From positions 31,131,579-31,195,578 of the forward strand of contig CM046871.1 in assembly GCA_025617745.1 (NCBI GenBank): a stretch of 64,000 nt of DNA, read 5' to 3'. The position numbers and the translations under genes are program-made. The stretch is from Heliocidaris erythrogramma (lineage: Eukaryota > Echinodermata > Echinoidea > Camarodonta > Echinometridae). Position 1 is the stretch's first letter; every line of letters begins with the position of its first letter. The notes below the pieces were generated by a model. The model ran no database searches. It had not been told where the DNA came from and worked only from the letters and a program-made list of their open reading frames with translations. Shown here one piece after another: positions 32,001 to 38,330 of the stretch.

Positions 32001-32710
32001 CATTTTTTCAACTCTTCGACAAAGTTTCTAATGTTTATATTTTTAAAAGACATTACATTTTATTAAAACCAAGTAGCACTAAAAGAAAAATATTGTTGCC
32101 AATATGAAGAACAGAATGTGATTGATTTAGCCCTTGAATAATTCCTGTCCTGAAAAGGCAATGTAAGATAATTATTGAATTCAATGAATTCTCGACCAGA
32201 AGAGTAGAATAGCCTTAACCCTATGCCAAGTGGGCTTTTAGAGAGCAATTTTTCGCAGAGGAGGTGGGAGTTAATTTGACACCCCTCACCCCGATTTCGA
32301 CTGTGTCTGACATTTGAAAGGGGAAAAAGTCACTAAACTGTTGTGCTGCCATCCGTGGCTGTTGAGTCAAAGTTGTGTCCTTCCTTTAAAACAACTTCCT
32401 GAAACTTCAACAATGAATAAAAAGCCATGGAAATCAAAATGTAATGTGGATCACAACAAGGAATCTGAATTAATTTTCCAACCTCTCAATTGTGTTTTAT
32501 TCCATCTTTGAGGAAAATGTATTTGGGGTAGCTTGCCATCAAATAAAAATCAAACACTCTGATATATTTGTAAGGGGGTGGGTAGTGCAGACCATTGTTT
32601 GTTTGAATTTATTTTCTTATCCTTTTTTTTTCTTATTAGAAATCCGCGACTGTGAGTACCCGGACGAGGACTTCCACAATAACTCTGACGAAGATTTTGA
32701 GTTCCTATGA
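15555..32710 (+). CDS. ATG4: ATG4-family cysteine protease (autophagin, ATG4A/B type), ten coding exons
   Basis: Cytosolic protease that trims the C-terminus of Atg8/LC3/GABARAP to expose glycine and later removes it from phosphatidylethanolamine on autophagosomes. Spliced model: 15555-15576, 19806-19976, 21854-21952, 23558-23656, 24518-24670, 25505-25855, 26451-26593, 27537-27593, 28114-28219, 32640-32710; 1,272 nt, 423 residues, every junction GT-AG and phase-consistent. Key residues: WGCML with catalytic Cys77 (human ATG4B Cys74), Trp144 in DWFGPNT, Asp306 and His308 in YLDPHTTQP, and a C-terminal FEFL (420-423) matching the LIR of human ATG4A/B. It is slightly longer than human ATG4A/B (about 395) because of a Ser/Arg-rich loop near residues 187-232. 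KHWPPFEP and MMLAQAL resemble ATG4A more. It faces the ATP11-like gene tail to tail. Core identity is certain; the first exon is inferred. Confidence 0.93.
15577..19805 (+). other. ATG4 intron 1
   Basis: No further exon or strong element recognised. A ~60-bp tandem duplication (ATACCCAGATGACT...ATCTCATGGTTT) lies at 18,796-18,900, and a hairpin GGTATATCGCA...TGCGATATACC at 19,075-19,146. Many TACATGTA words are present. The acceptor tract TTGTATTCTCCTGCAG is strong. Confidence 0.4.
19806..19976 (+). CDS. ATG4: ATG4 coding exon 2
   Basis: Acceptor TCTCCTGCAG, donor ATATAG|GTAAG. Encodes residues 8-65, including VAFEDFPTDQGPIWILGKKY and LWFTYRKGFSNIG, the conserved N-terminal segment of the peptidase C54 fold. 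Phase 2 in, phase 1 out. Its 3' part and the first bases of the following intron are duplicated twice just downstream. Confidence 0.95.
20084..20187 (+). pseudogene. Decayed tandem copy 1 of ATG4 exon 2
   Basis: The 3' two thirds of exon 2 are repeated with about 85% identity by eye, and the frame stays open (DLSQHQLEARLDVLLGLWF...) up to a retained donor ATTATAG|GTAAAA. The 5' part and any acceptor are replaced by a C-run/A-run (about 20,007-20,075), so it should not be spliced in. Substitutions include Arg58 to His. Confidence 0.88.
20238..20334 (+). pseudogene. Decayed tandem copy 2 of ATG4 exon 2
   Basis: TCAAGAAGTATGAACCGAAC, then AGCACCAGCTAGAGGCCCCG, TAGATGTTGTCTCCAGACTA and TTCTCAAAGATAG follow exon 2 in order. 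Small deletions break the frame, and the donor has changed from AG|GTAA to AG|ATAA. The C-rich start of the intron is duplicated with it. Confidence 0.85.
20346..20466 (+). repeat. C-rich pyrimidine tract
   Basis: About 120 bases dominated by CCCC, CCGCCCC and CCTCCCCC on the plus strand (G-rich on the minus strand), directly after the last exon 2 copy. Probably expansion of the C-run that borders each copy. Confidence 0.7.
20467..21853 (+). other. Rest of ATG4 intron 2
   Basis: A+T-rich, no exon seen. A 77-bp hairpin lies at 21,043-21,119 (TCGTCTGTTTGGAGCC.../...GGCTCCAAACAGACGA), a small MITE or fold-back; a related CTTCTGGCTCTAAACAG word lies at 46,547. Confidence 0.6.
21854..21952 (+). 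CDS. ATG4: ATG4 coding exon 3, catalytic cysteine exon
   Basis: Acceptor CCTTTACAG, donor GAAGAG|GTATGA. Encodes GTGPTTDQGWGCMLRCGQMM and LAQALVCKHLGR, with the nucleophile Cys77 in WGCML. Phase 2 in, phase 1 out. Followed within 60 bp by a ~22-bp G-run and two decayed copies of itself. Confidence 0.97.
22014..22117 (+). pseudogene. Decayed tandem copy 1 of ATG4 exon 3
   Basis: GTGGCACAGGACCTGTGACAG through CTTGGAAGAG|GTATGA follows exon 3 closely (quoted ends only). A 7-bp insertion after TGGGG shifts the frame just at the catalytic Cys, and the acceptor CAG has become TGG (CTTACTGGGTGG), so it is unlikely to be spliced. The donor is intact. Confidence 0.9.
22210..22298 (+). pseudogene. Decayed tandem copy 2 of ATG4 exon 3
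   Basis: Keeps the reading frame and TGC for the catalytic Cys, but the preceding Trp codon is TAG (CAG GGT TAG GGA TGC), Arg80 is Pro, and the 3' end lacks the codons for VCKHL. It shares the same lost acceptor (CTTACTGGGTGG) with the other copy, so the two copies derive from one another. Its donor is AG|GTAGGA. It follows its own G-run. Confidence 0.9.
22851..23519. mobile_element. ~670-bp MITE with TATGTGACC ends in ATG4 intron 3
   Basis: TATGTGACCATCCACCACAA and ACGACCAATAAGTCG at the left match CGACTTATTGGTCGT and GGTGGAGGGTCACATA at the right in reverse. The interior is non-coding. It ends only 38 bp before exon 4. Confidence 0.88.
23558..23656 (+). CDS. ATG4: ATG4 coding exon 4
   Basis: Acceptor CTAATTTAG (weak pyrimidine tract, squeezed by the MITE end upstream), donor CAAATAG|GTATGT. 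Encodes DWRWRPQEQDETYLKILQLF and the conserved DKKDSCYSIHQIA. Phase 2 in, phase 1 out. Confidence 0.95.
   Translation: MGDGDHRSKMRHTSRFFNSSSIRKTAVTPFTK
23905..24463. mobile_element. MITE split by a LINE insertion
   Basis: TTGGCCCTGTCTTATAGAG near 23,905 is mirrored by TTTGAGACAGGGCCC near 24,450; GTAAGTTTGCGAT inside at 23,978 has a partner GGTTTGCGATC just outside at 24,470. The LINE fragment sits between the arms. The arms are diverged, so the call is tentative. Confidence 0.45.
24012..24445 (-). mobile_element. 5'-truncated non-LTR retrotransposon (LINE) 3' end
   Basis: A minus-strand frame from about 24,440 to 24,104 reads ILRNLHWLPVRQRISYKILL, then YKALHGQAPMYIRELL, GDRSFACAAPKLWNNLPLEV and FKSKLKAYLFN-stop. 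This is the conserved segment after the RT domain in L2/CR1-type and related LINEs. An ATT-repeat tail follows (24,012-24,027, read on the minus strand). It is short because of 5' truncation, the usual outcome of target-primed integration, and it lies antisense in ATG4 intron 4. Confidence 0.88.
24518..24670 (+). CDS. ATG4: ATG4 coding exon 5
   Basis: Acceptor TTATCTTCCAG, donor GATATCA|GTGAGT. Encodes QMGVGEGKKVGDWFGPNTVG and VALDNTVVIEDI. It contains Trp144, equivalent to the Trp that gates the ATG4B active site. Phase 2 in, phase 1 out; the split codon gives Arg182, so the protein reads EDIRKLC as in human EEIRRLC. Confidence 0.96.
24741..24812 (-). mobile_element. SINE/LINE 3' tail fragment
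   Basis: Read on the minus strand: GTAAAGCGCTTTGTATCTAT, then AAGGCGCTACAG, then an ATT-repeat tail. It matches the tail style of the other SINEs here but lacks the head. Confidence 0.55.
25026..25279. mobile_element. Palindromic MITE, copy 2
   Basis: TGAACATGACGGACAAAGG at the left and CTTTGTTCGTCATGTTA at the right, with CCTCATTCTACCCTTCAC mirrored by GTGAAGGGTAGAATGAGG. Same family as 4000-4251, including the central GGACAGGTGTCACATGCATA motif. In ATG4 intron 5. Confidence 0.87.
25505..25855 (+). CDS. ATG4: ATG4 coding exon 6
   Basis: Acceptor CAACTATCCAG, donor GTACTAG|GTAAG. Encodes 117 residues: KLCTLSS, then a Ser/Gly/Arg-rich insert (ESSSGGSKSGSGRRKRTSSS) that is probably a flexible loop and possible phosphorylation target, then WRSLFLIIPLRLGLNEIN and LPQSLGVIGGKPNHAHYFIG, strongly conserved in ATG4. 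Phase 2 in, phase 1 out. Confidence 0.96.
25880..26140 (-). mobile_element. tRNA-derived SINE, minus strand
   Basis: On the minus strand a B-box-like GGTCCTGGGTTCAATCC is followed by CCTTGGGCAAAATGGTTTACC, the invariant middle of this SINE type, and an AATAATAATATTA tail at 25,880. A weak A-box precedes it. Confidence 0.75.
26290..26416 (+). mobile_element. SINE 3' portion with ATT-repeat tail
   Basis: CTTGAGCATCCTCTGGGATG and GCGCAATATAAATG precede a TATTATTATT tail ending at 26,416. The head is missing or unrecognisable. It lies 35 bp before ATG4 exon 7. Confidence 0.65.
26451..26593 (+). CDS. ATG4: ATG4 coding exon 7, Asp/His exon
   Basis: Acceptor TTTTGTTCAG, donor GCCTTG|GTGAGT. Encodes DEMVYLDPHTTQPA with catalytic Asp306 and His308, then DESFHCEHASRMPI and LDPSIAL. 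Phase 2 in, phase 0 out. Confidence 0.97.
26594..27536 (+). other. ATG4 intron 7
   Basis: No exon or clear mobile element. Unique-looking A+T-rich sequence. Confidence 0.4.
27537..27593 (+). CDS. ATG4: ATG4 coding exon 8 (57 nt)
   Basis: Acceptor TTGTTTACAG, donor CAACAT|GTAAGT. Encodes GFYCHSEDDFISWCRNIQH, the counterpart of human GFFCKTEDDFNDWCQQV. Phase 0 at both ends, so skipping it would keep the frame. Confidence 0.96.
27862..27885 (+). repeat. (GTA)n microsatellite
   Basis: About seven GTA units in ATG4 intron 8. Confidence 0.9.
28114..28219 (+). CDS. ATG4: ATG4 coding exon 9
   Basis: Acceptor CCCTGTTTGCAG, donor AGCTTTG|GTAAGT. Encodes VISDGDLSPMFELTE and RPKHWPPFEP, corresponding to MFELV...HPSHWPPF of human ATG4A. 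Phase 0 in, phase 1 out. The donor lies about 40 bp from the start of a 3.4-kb palindrome, and a decayed copy of its 3' end lies in that palindrome's spacer. Confidence 0.95.
28466..29368. mobile_element. 903-bp nested element with TTAA target duplication (piggyBac-like non-autonomous)
   Basis: It starts AGGAGAATTATGC and ends GTTGATTCTCCT, flanked on both sides by TTAA (28,462-28,465 and 29,369-29,372). Internal subterminal inversions include TGGGGGCTGCCATTTT (28,633) against AAAATGGCAGCCCCCATG (29,204). The undisturbed right palindrome arm reads CTGCTTAAGCAG at the same place, i.e. an empty site with a single TTAA. TTAA duplication is the piggyBac signature; no transposase is present. Confidence 0.9.
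30121..30450 (+). repeat. Dispersed repeat R3, copy 1
   Basis: AAAGAGAAGGTTGAGTTCTG, TTTGGAAGAACAT-like, CCTGAAAAGGGATTGCTCTTC, GAAATATGACGAGAAATAGCT and ACCCATTTATGTGTGC recur at 37,771-38,330 and 57,815-58,025 (words quoted per copy vary by a few bases). Non-coding, family unknown. Sits in the palindrome spacer. Confidence 0.82.
30670..30762 (+). pseudogene. Decayed copy of ATG4 exon 9 3' end plus donor
   Basis: CATTTTGAGCCCTACAGTGC, CTTGATAGAACCTAGCTTTA then, after ~24 extra bases, CAGTAAGTCATTAA match exon 9's TTTTGAGCCTAATAGTGC, CTCAATAGAACCTAGCTTTG and GTAAGTCATTAA. There is no acceptor or upstream part. A further inverted echo of the intron start (TAATGTGAT...TTAATTATG) follows the right arm at 31,688-31,712. 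Confidence 0.85.
31763..32127 (+). repeat. Dispersed repeat D1, copy 1
   Basis: About 370 bp collinear with 53,325-53,715 on the same strand: TTTGTGGTTTGGCT, GAGCTCTAAAA, GCATGAGTAGAAAGAGCAA, AATTGGCAAC, GTAGCACTAAAAGAAAAA. Flanked at the left by TTAACCCTTTC. Family unknown. Confidence 0.85.
32640..32710 (+). CDS. ATG4: ATG4 terminal coding exon 10
   Basis: Acceptor TTTTCTTATTAG after a strong T-rich tract. Encodes EIRDCEYPDEDFHNNSDEDF and EFL, then TGA. The acidic tail ending FEFL fits the C-terminal LIR (F/W/Y-x-x-L/I/V) of ATG4A/B that binds LC3/GABARAP. Confidence 0.95.
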
Positions 32711-33693
32711 TGAGCGGCTGAATGGCATGAGCGTCAAACGAACAATTATTGAAACTTTGATTTCTCCATGACTCACGCGACCAAAACAGGCTGCAAGTTA
32801 TCTGCCAAAAGAGGGAGCTTGTTGCCTTGATTATGTGAATGGGAATGTGGACGTCGAAAGAATGCTGTTCTTTGTTCTGTTTAGAATGAATGTCTTCGTT
32901 TGTGGAGTTGCAGTCTTGTGGCAATTCGCCGTTCTGAGTATAGCATTCAATGGATGGATTTAAAGTCATCTTTGTATGCTGATAGCCTGCCCGTCAAGAG
33001 TGCAGCTCTCAAAGAATTTTTGGCTGCTTGTAACGTCATAAAAAACATTTCAAAGACGAGTTACGTCTAGTGTGGAATTCATGTGGCGGCTAATATAAAG
33101 AGATGGGTTACATTGTGTACTTCTGTAGTGAAAACTAGACGAGTGGAACTAACGTTTGTGACGACACAGGAGAGCACATGCACCGTCATTCAGGATGAGC
33201 AAAGGAAAAAAATATTTTGTTGGCTGTCAAGAAAATGAGAGCGAGATGGTGCTACACTTGGAATAGACGTTAAGAGAGTTATCAGTACAAGTCTGTGTAG
33301 TGTTGGACCGGGGCAGGAGCGGTAGACAAATGACCGCAGGGCGAAGAAATTCTGTCTCGTGAATCTTCCAACTCCCCACAAGATACAAGAAATAGAACTC
33401 TTCGGCCTCGTGAAGTTTTGGCCTTCTTAAACCGCAGTTTTTTTTGGTATTTGTTTGTTTTTACCTAATGTCAAGTAGGAGTCTGTTTGACCTTCATCAT
33501 GATAGGACCTGACTTTAGTCACCATGGCAAATACACTCGTTTCATTGATTAATTTCTTTTAATCTGGGCATATGTGCAGGAGATTGAGGCCAGTAGATAA
33601 ATAATGACAGTCCTTACTGTTCTTAATGTACGTGTAACATTGTTATTATTATGCTCCATCTACATGTACATTACTTCAGGCAGGGGAAATAAA
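32711..33693 (+). other. Putative ATG4 3' UTR
   Basis: Higher-complexity sequence than the flanks with no repeat recognised. A candidate poly(A) signal AATAAA lies at 33,688-33,693. The true end is not determinable without transcripts. Confidence 0.4.
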
Positions 33694-33716
33694 GCTTACT
33701 TACAAACGAGATATAT

Positions 33717-34061
33717 AAGGCCAAATAAAAAAAAATACATGTTTAGCGTCCACGCCCGCTTCCTTTTTGGAGGCCACCTCCTTTTTTTTTTTTCTTTTTG
33801 TGGAAAAAGTGTAAATTTCATGATTTTTTTCGGGAAAAAGATTTTTGAAAAGTCGCAGATTTTATATACCCAGTCGTCACTGTTTATAAGGCGGTGGAAA
33901 TTGTCTATTCGTACGTGTCTTCGAGCGCGATGGAATTCGGCAAGCCGTGCATGTTGTATTTCAGTGTCGGTCGGCCATTTTGAAAAAAAAAAAAGGGCCG
34001 CCGCCTCCTTTTTTCCAAAAAGGCAGGACGCTAAACATGTATTTTTTTTTTATTTGGCCTA
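33717..34061. mobile_element. MITE with AAGGCCAAATAAA ends
   Basis: AGGCCAAATAAAAAAAAATA and CATGTTTAGCGTCC at the left mirror GGACGCTAAACATG and ATTTGGCCT at the right; GGAGGCCACCTCC/GCCGCCGCCTCC lie further in. The 152-codon open frame across it is incidental. Confidence 0.87.
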
Positions 34062-35020
34062 AGAAGATTCCTGGTATAACAAGGTGATTTTGCCGTTCAC
34101 AGGTCTTTATGTCCTTTTGTTTTTGTATCCTGATATAAGGAAATTCCTCATATAACAAGGTAACTTTCATAGTCCCAAGGTCCTCGTTATAGTAAGTTTC
34201 CACTCTATACTGTAGTATTTAACCGACGACATCTCGATATTTAGAAAGTATTTATATTACTTTACAGACATGTACATGGGCGATTCTGTGCAAGGTGTCT
34301 CATAGTCTTTTTCATTTATGTCAACTAAAAATTAAAAATCGTTTGATATGTGCATTGACTAATGATTCTTTCCTACAATATCACTACAATATTAAAGTCT
34401 GTGGAATTATGAGATTTTTCATTTTTGAATGAAATATATTGATAAAAGACTAATGGGACACATTGGACAGAATCGTTCATGTGAACCTACCTATACAACA
34501 TATTTGTAGACTTTTATGTGTTGCCTTTCAATTATTTATAATTTAATGCAAAAAAAAGAGAGGGTTTTGCTTATGGAAACTGTTTTTTATATTGCATAGT
34601 TTTCAAACCATGATAATTTCTTCTCAACCACTCGGGTATATAGACTGTGCATGTATGACACATACTCCAATGACTATTGTGCAGCAGTTCATTTACTGCA
34701 ATGAACAAATTTCTAAATTAATGTAACTTCAACTGTGTACCAAATGGTGTACATACATGTATGTATGTCACCTAAATCCTATCCTTAAACCTAAACCCCC
34801 ATTGCAATTATTGCCCCTCTATTAACCGTTATCCTGCATCTTAGACAAATTGATGCCCAGAGTAAATGTAGCTTGTTTAAGCAAATGTCATCTGTTTAAT
34901 TTTGTCTTTAAAGGGGTAAAAGTGAATCTGATATCAAACTCACTTATACAGAAAAATGAGAGAAATGGATAAGTGGATGCTTTTAATATTGCTGAGAAAA
35001 CAAGGAATGTTGAAGATATG
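34062..35020. other. No gene seen
   Basis: A ~65-bp direct repeat (ATTCCT...TATAACAAGGT) occurs at 34,068 and 34,142. The rest is A+T-rich spacer. Confidence 0.5.
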
Positions 35021-35471
35021 GGCCCGATTTCACAAAGGAGGTTTAAACCATGGGTAAGGTTTAAACCTCCGTAAGGGTACTAAAATAAGCATAAATAACC
35101 GCATATTGCCCATGCGCACGCTCAAAGAAAGTATTTGATTGGATCGGATTCAGTGCACATGCATGCTTAAAAAGCCCAGGGGCAGTATTCTGAAAACTGT
35201 GTTATCTTTTGTGTTAAGGAAAATTGTTTTAATTGTCTTAACAAATTGAAATTGCGCGCAATAAACACTAATCATTGGTGCTTGCGCAGATGTCTCTGTT
35301 AACTTTACGCGGGCACAGCCATCTTTGCGCAATCATTAACCAATGACTTGTCCTGATTTTGATTTGTTATGACAATTAACATCGTTTTACTAACATAAAA
35401 GATAACACCGTTTTCAGAATACGGCCCCAGGAGAGAGGGTTTAAACCAAACCTCCTTTGTGAATTCGGGCC
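35021..35471. mobile_element. GGCCCGAATTCACAAAGGAGG-type MITE, copy 1, with nested element
   Basis: GGCCCGATTTCACAAAGGAG (35,021) is mirrored by CTCCTTTGTGAATTCGGGCC (to 35,471). The interior ACTAAAATAAGC and GCCCATGCGC match the copy at 42,917-43,189 in opposite orientation. A second MITE is nested at 35,179-35,428. Confidence 0.9.
35179..35428. mobile_element. Nested MITE with GGGGC(A/C)GTATTCTGAAAAC ends
   Basis: GGGGCAGTATTCTGAAAACT at the left and GTTTTCAGAATACGGCCCC at the right, with TTATCTTTTGTGTTA/TAACATAAAAGATAA next in. Inserted in the element above, so it is younger. Confidence 0.9.
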
Positions 35472-36768
35472 ATCACGATCCACCAAACTATGCTTGGCAA
35501 CTCTTTCATTTCTGTTGTAGCTCTCCTTTTATTTTATACAAAAAATTGTCCATCCCTATTCCCTAGTTTTTTCCTTGTACATGTACAAGTATACTGTATC
35601 TAAGTACAATGTATGTACTACATGTATGCCAATGATATATGATTTTCGAAGCTTTTACCCGTTTCGTTCTTATGAAATACATGTGTAGATCAATTTCTTT
35701 ATCACGGAGACTATAACAAAAAACTTGCATAATGAAAGAATATTGTACGTACATGTATATCCCTGTCATGTTCAAGCTACATGTAGAAATATGTGATGTA
35801 ATGTGTAGAATCTGCCCGTATTACTGATGTAATAACAAAGAGCTGAAATAGGAGATTTTAATAGTGGTGAATACTATGTAATAATTCATTTGCAATTTCT
35901 TTGCATGCAGGCTTTTTTTGTGAATTATTACGTGTTGTGAGGAATTCTGGCAGGTATCATCAATCAGAATCGTCTGAAGTACATGTACAATATAAATATG
36001 TACATGTACCAAGGACATCATTGGTAATATTTGTTTATAATGTAATGACAAACTAATCTATGAATGATTAGTTGTTTTTTTAACTCCCAAATAATTTGTA
36101 GTACATGTACTCATTAATCCATTGAAATTCCATGTTCCATGTTATTAGGATTTAAAGTAAAAAGTTCAAACTTCCTCATTTTTATTGTAAAACCGGAAAC
36201 TTTTGCGTTTTTTAACGGCCGCCTCTTTCATGGCATGCCCACTCATGAAATTATAGGGCTCATGTATGTTTACGAATTAGCAGCATTTTAATGTTCTGTT
36301 CCTCCTTTAATACAAGTTTTGCTTTTGATATTTAGTTTTTAGGATTTCAGACTGATGTAATTATTGAAGTAACCTATTTAAATGAACAAAGTGTATATTC
36401 TATATTTTGAATATAAGTTTTATCATTGCATAATATGAATAAATTTCATTAACAATATATTAGTAGTGTTCTAGATCTCATTTTAAAGTTTTTTGCTGAG
36501 AATCACAAAGGTGTTACCATGCTGTCCATAGCAGATCAATGTTTTCTTAACGGTTAAGAAAACATTGATGCTTCGTATACCTTGTACATGTAAGCATAAA
36601 CAGTGCACATAGACAAGATAAGGTAGTTGTAGGGTATCTACGTAGTATAAGTTCGCACAACTATACATTATTCAGAAAATCGTAATTTTGTGATACAAAA
36701 TCGTAAGGAGTAATATAGAATAAAAAATCGTAATAATTACGCCCAAATCGTAAGAGTTGGCAGGTATG
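35472..36768. other. No gene seen; one short perfect palindrome
   Basis: A+T-rich with many TACATGTA words. A 17-bp-arm palindrome (ATCAATGTTTTCTTAAC, 1-base centre) lies at 36,535-36,569. Confidence 0.55.
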
Positions 36769-37010
36769 TTAACCCCACCATGCCGTGGGCGGCAAATCCC
36801 GCCCACACATTTGAATGTCGAACATTTTGTTTAGGCTCAGAATGGCTTGAAAATTCCTCATACAGAAACTTCAATATAATGTATAGTCCTATGCAATATA
36901 TCTTTGCCCAGTTTGCTCAAGAAAAAAATTCATTGAAAGTTAATATTTAGCTCATGAAAATTTATTTTTGGACAATTGCTCAAAAATCTGGTGGCATGGA
37001 AGGGGTTAAG
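36769..37010. mobile_element. Diverged MITE with TTAACCCC ends
   Basis: TTAACCCCACCATGCC at the left and GGCATGGAAGGGGTTAA at the right. About 240 bp; the interior is weakly palindromic. Confidence 0.65.
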
Positions 37011-37339
37011 GTCTAAATTAATCAGCTATCCCTCCTCAAATTGGCAACAATTATTCTTATTTTCCACTCCTACATAAGTTTCAAAAAAATTAAAATGTTT
37101 ATTAAATGAACCAATGTGAATGGAAATTGCAATTTGTACATGAAAGTAGAGATTATATATTTTACACTGTGTTGCCAATTTTGAGACTTTAATGATAAGT
37201 TACAATGAAATCGTTCTTTAATACCGATATTCGCGAATGGCAAAACATACTGTATTGGAAATAGACTCAAGATTTTCAGTGATTTTTGCTCTTTCTTCTC
37301 ATGTATAACATGTAATTCCAAGCATTCTGGATCAAAATA

Positions 37340-37512
37340 CAGTCAAACCTGCTTTAGCGACCACCTGTCTATAACGACCACAATTTTTGTTTCCCTTGAA
37401 AAGTGTTTCTCATTGAGACATGCATTAAAGGAACCTGTACATAAAGACCACCTGCTCATAAAGACCACTTTTCTTGTCTCCCTCGAGCGGTCTTTATAGA
37501 CAGGTTTCACTG
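37340..37512. mobile_element. pogo/Tigger-like MITE, copy 2
   Basis: CAGTCAAACCTG at the left, CAGGTTTCACTG at the right, TA on both sides. The interior has AAAGACCACCTGCTCATAAAG. Same family as 9,804-9,980. Confidence 0.82.
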
Positions 37513-37770
37513 TATAATGCAAAAAATATCTCAATAAGGAGACACTCTACTGCGATGGTATAGTTAATGCCCTTTTTGCACTAAAGCAGACTGTACATGT
37601 ATGTGTTATTTCTTAGAAGGGGGAAGGATTAAAGAATAAAGGGAGAAGCTAATTAGAAGATAGTGCATCCCTCTTGTAAACTTTTGCAAACATGGAAATC
37701 TGGCATTATATGTAGATTAGCAAAGGTACAGAGAAAACATTACTGAGGTTACTGCATGAAAAAGCCTCGG

Positions 37771-38330
37771 AAAGAGAAGGTCAAATTCTGAAGGTGAAAA
37801 CTAATTTGTGAGCTATCTTATTCTCTTTATAAATGTCAGTTTGGAAAAACAGAAAAGAAGAAAAGTCCCCTGAAAAAGATGGCTCTTCAAATGCCCGCAT
37901 ATTCGAAATATGACTAGAAATAGCTGGAAAGTTTGGACCCAACTTTCACGCCACATACATGTGTGTAGTCCCATTTACCCATTTCTGTGTGCAGTACATG
38001 TGACTGTCAGCATGACCGAGTCAATATCTTATCATTTTGATCACTCCAAAACCTCGCAGTATACATCAATTTTCAAATCAAACTTTCCCAATAGACCTGT
38101 TTACTAATGTATTTCAATTTATGCATACATGTATTTCTCCCCAGAATCCTTAGTGACCAACTATTTAGTGCACCTGCGTGCTATACATTTAATGGCATGT
38201 CTATGGATGGAAAAAACATTTTGCATACATTAGTTGTTGCTATGTCAGGCAAGCCTCTGGTTAGTAAACAGGTCTATTACTTCTAGACAGTTTCTTTCAC
38301 AATGTAACAGCATGGCTTGTCAAGTTAATC
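37771..38330 (+). repeat. Dispersed repeat R3, copy 2, split by a nested MITE
   Basis: Collinear with 30,121-30,450. At 38,091-38,277 it is interrupted by an element with ends AATAGACCTGTTTACT/AGTAAACAGGTCTATT; the R3 sequence resumes with AGTTTCTTTCACAATGT, contiguous in copy 1. Confidence 0.82.
38091..38277. mobile_element. MITE nested in R3
   Basis: Terminal inverted repeats of at least 16 bp (AATAGACCTGTTTACT). The interior resembles 9,457-9,662. Non-coding. Confidence 0.82.

Noticed and set aside
33604..34062. 152-codon plus-strand ORF
   Set aside because: It spans a palindromic MITE and A/T runs; no codon bias or recognisable motif.
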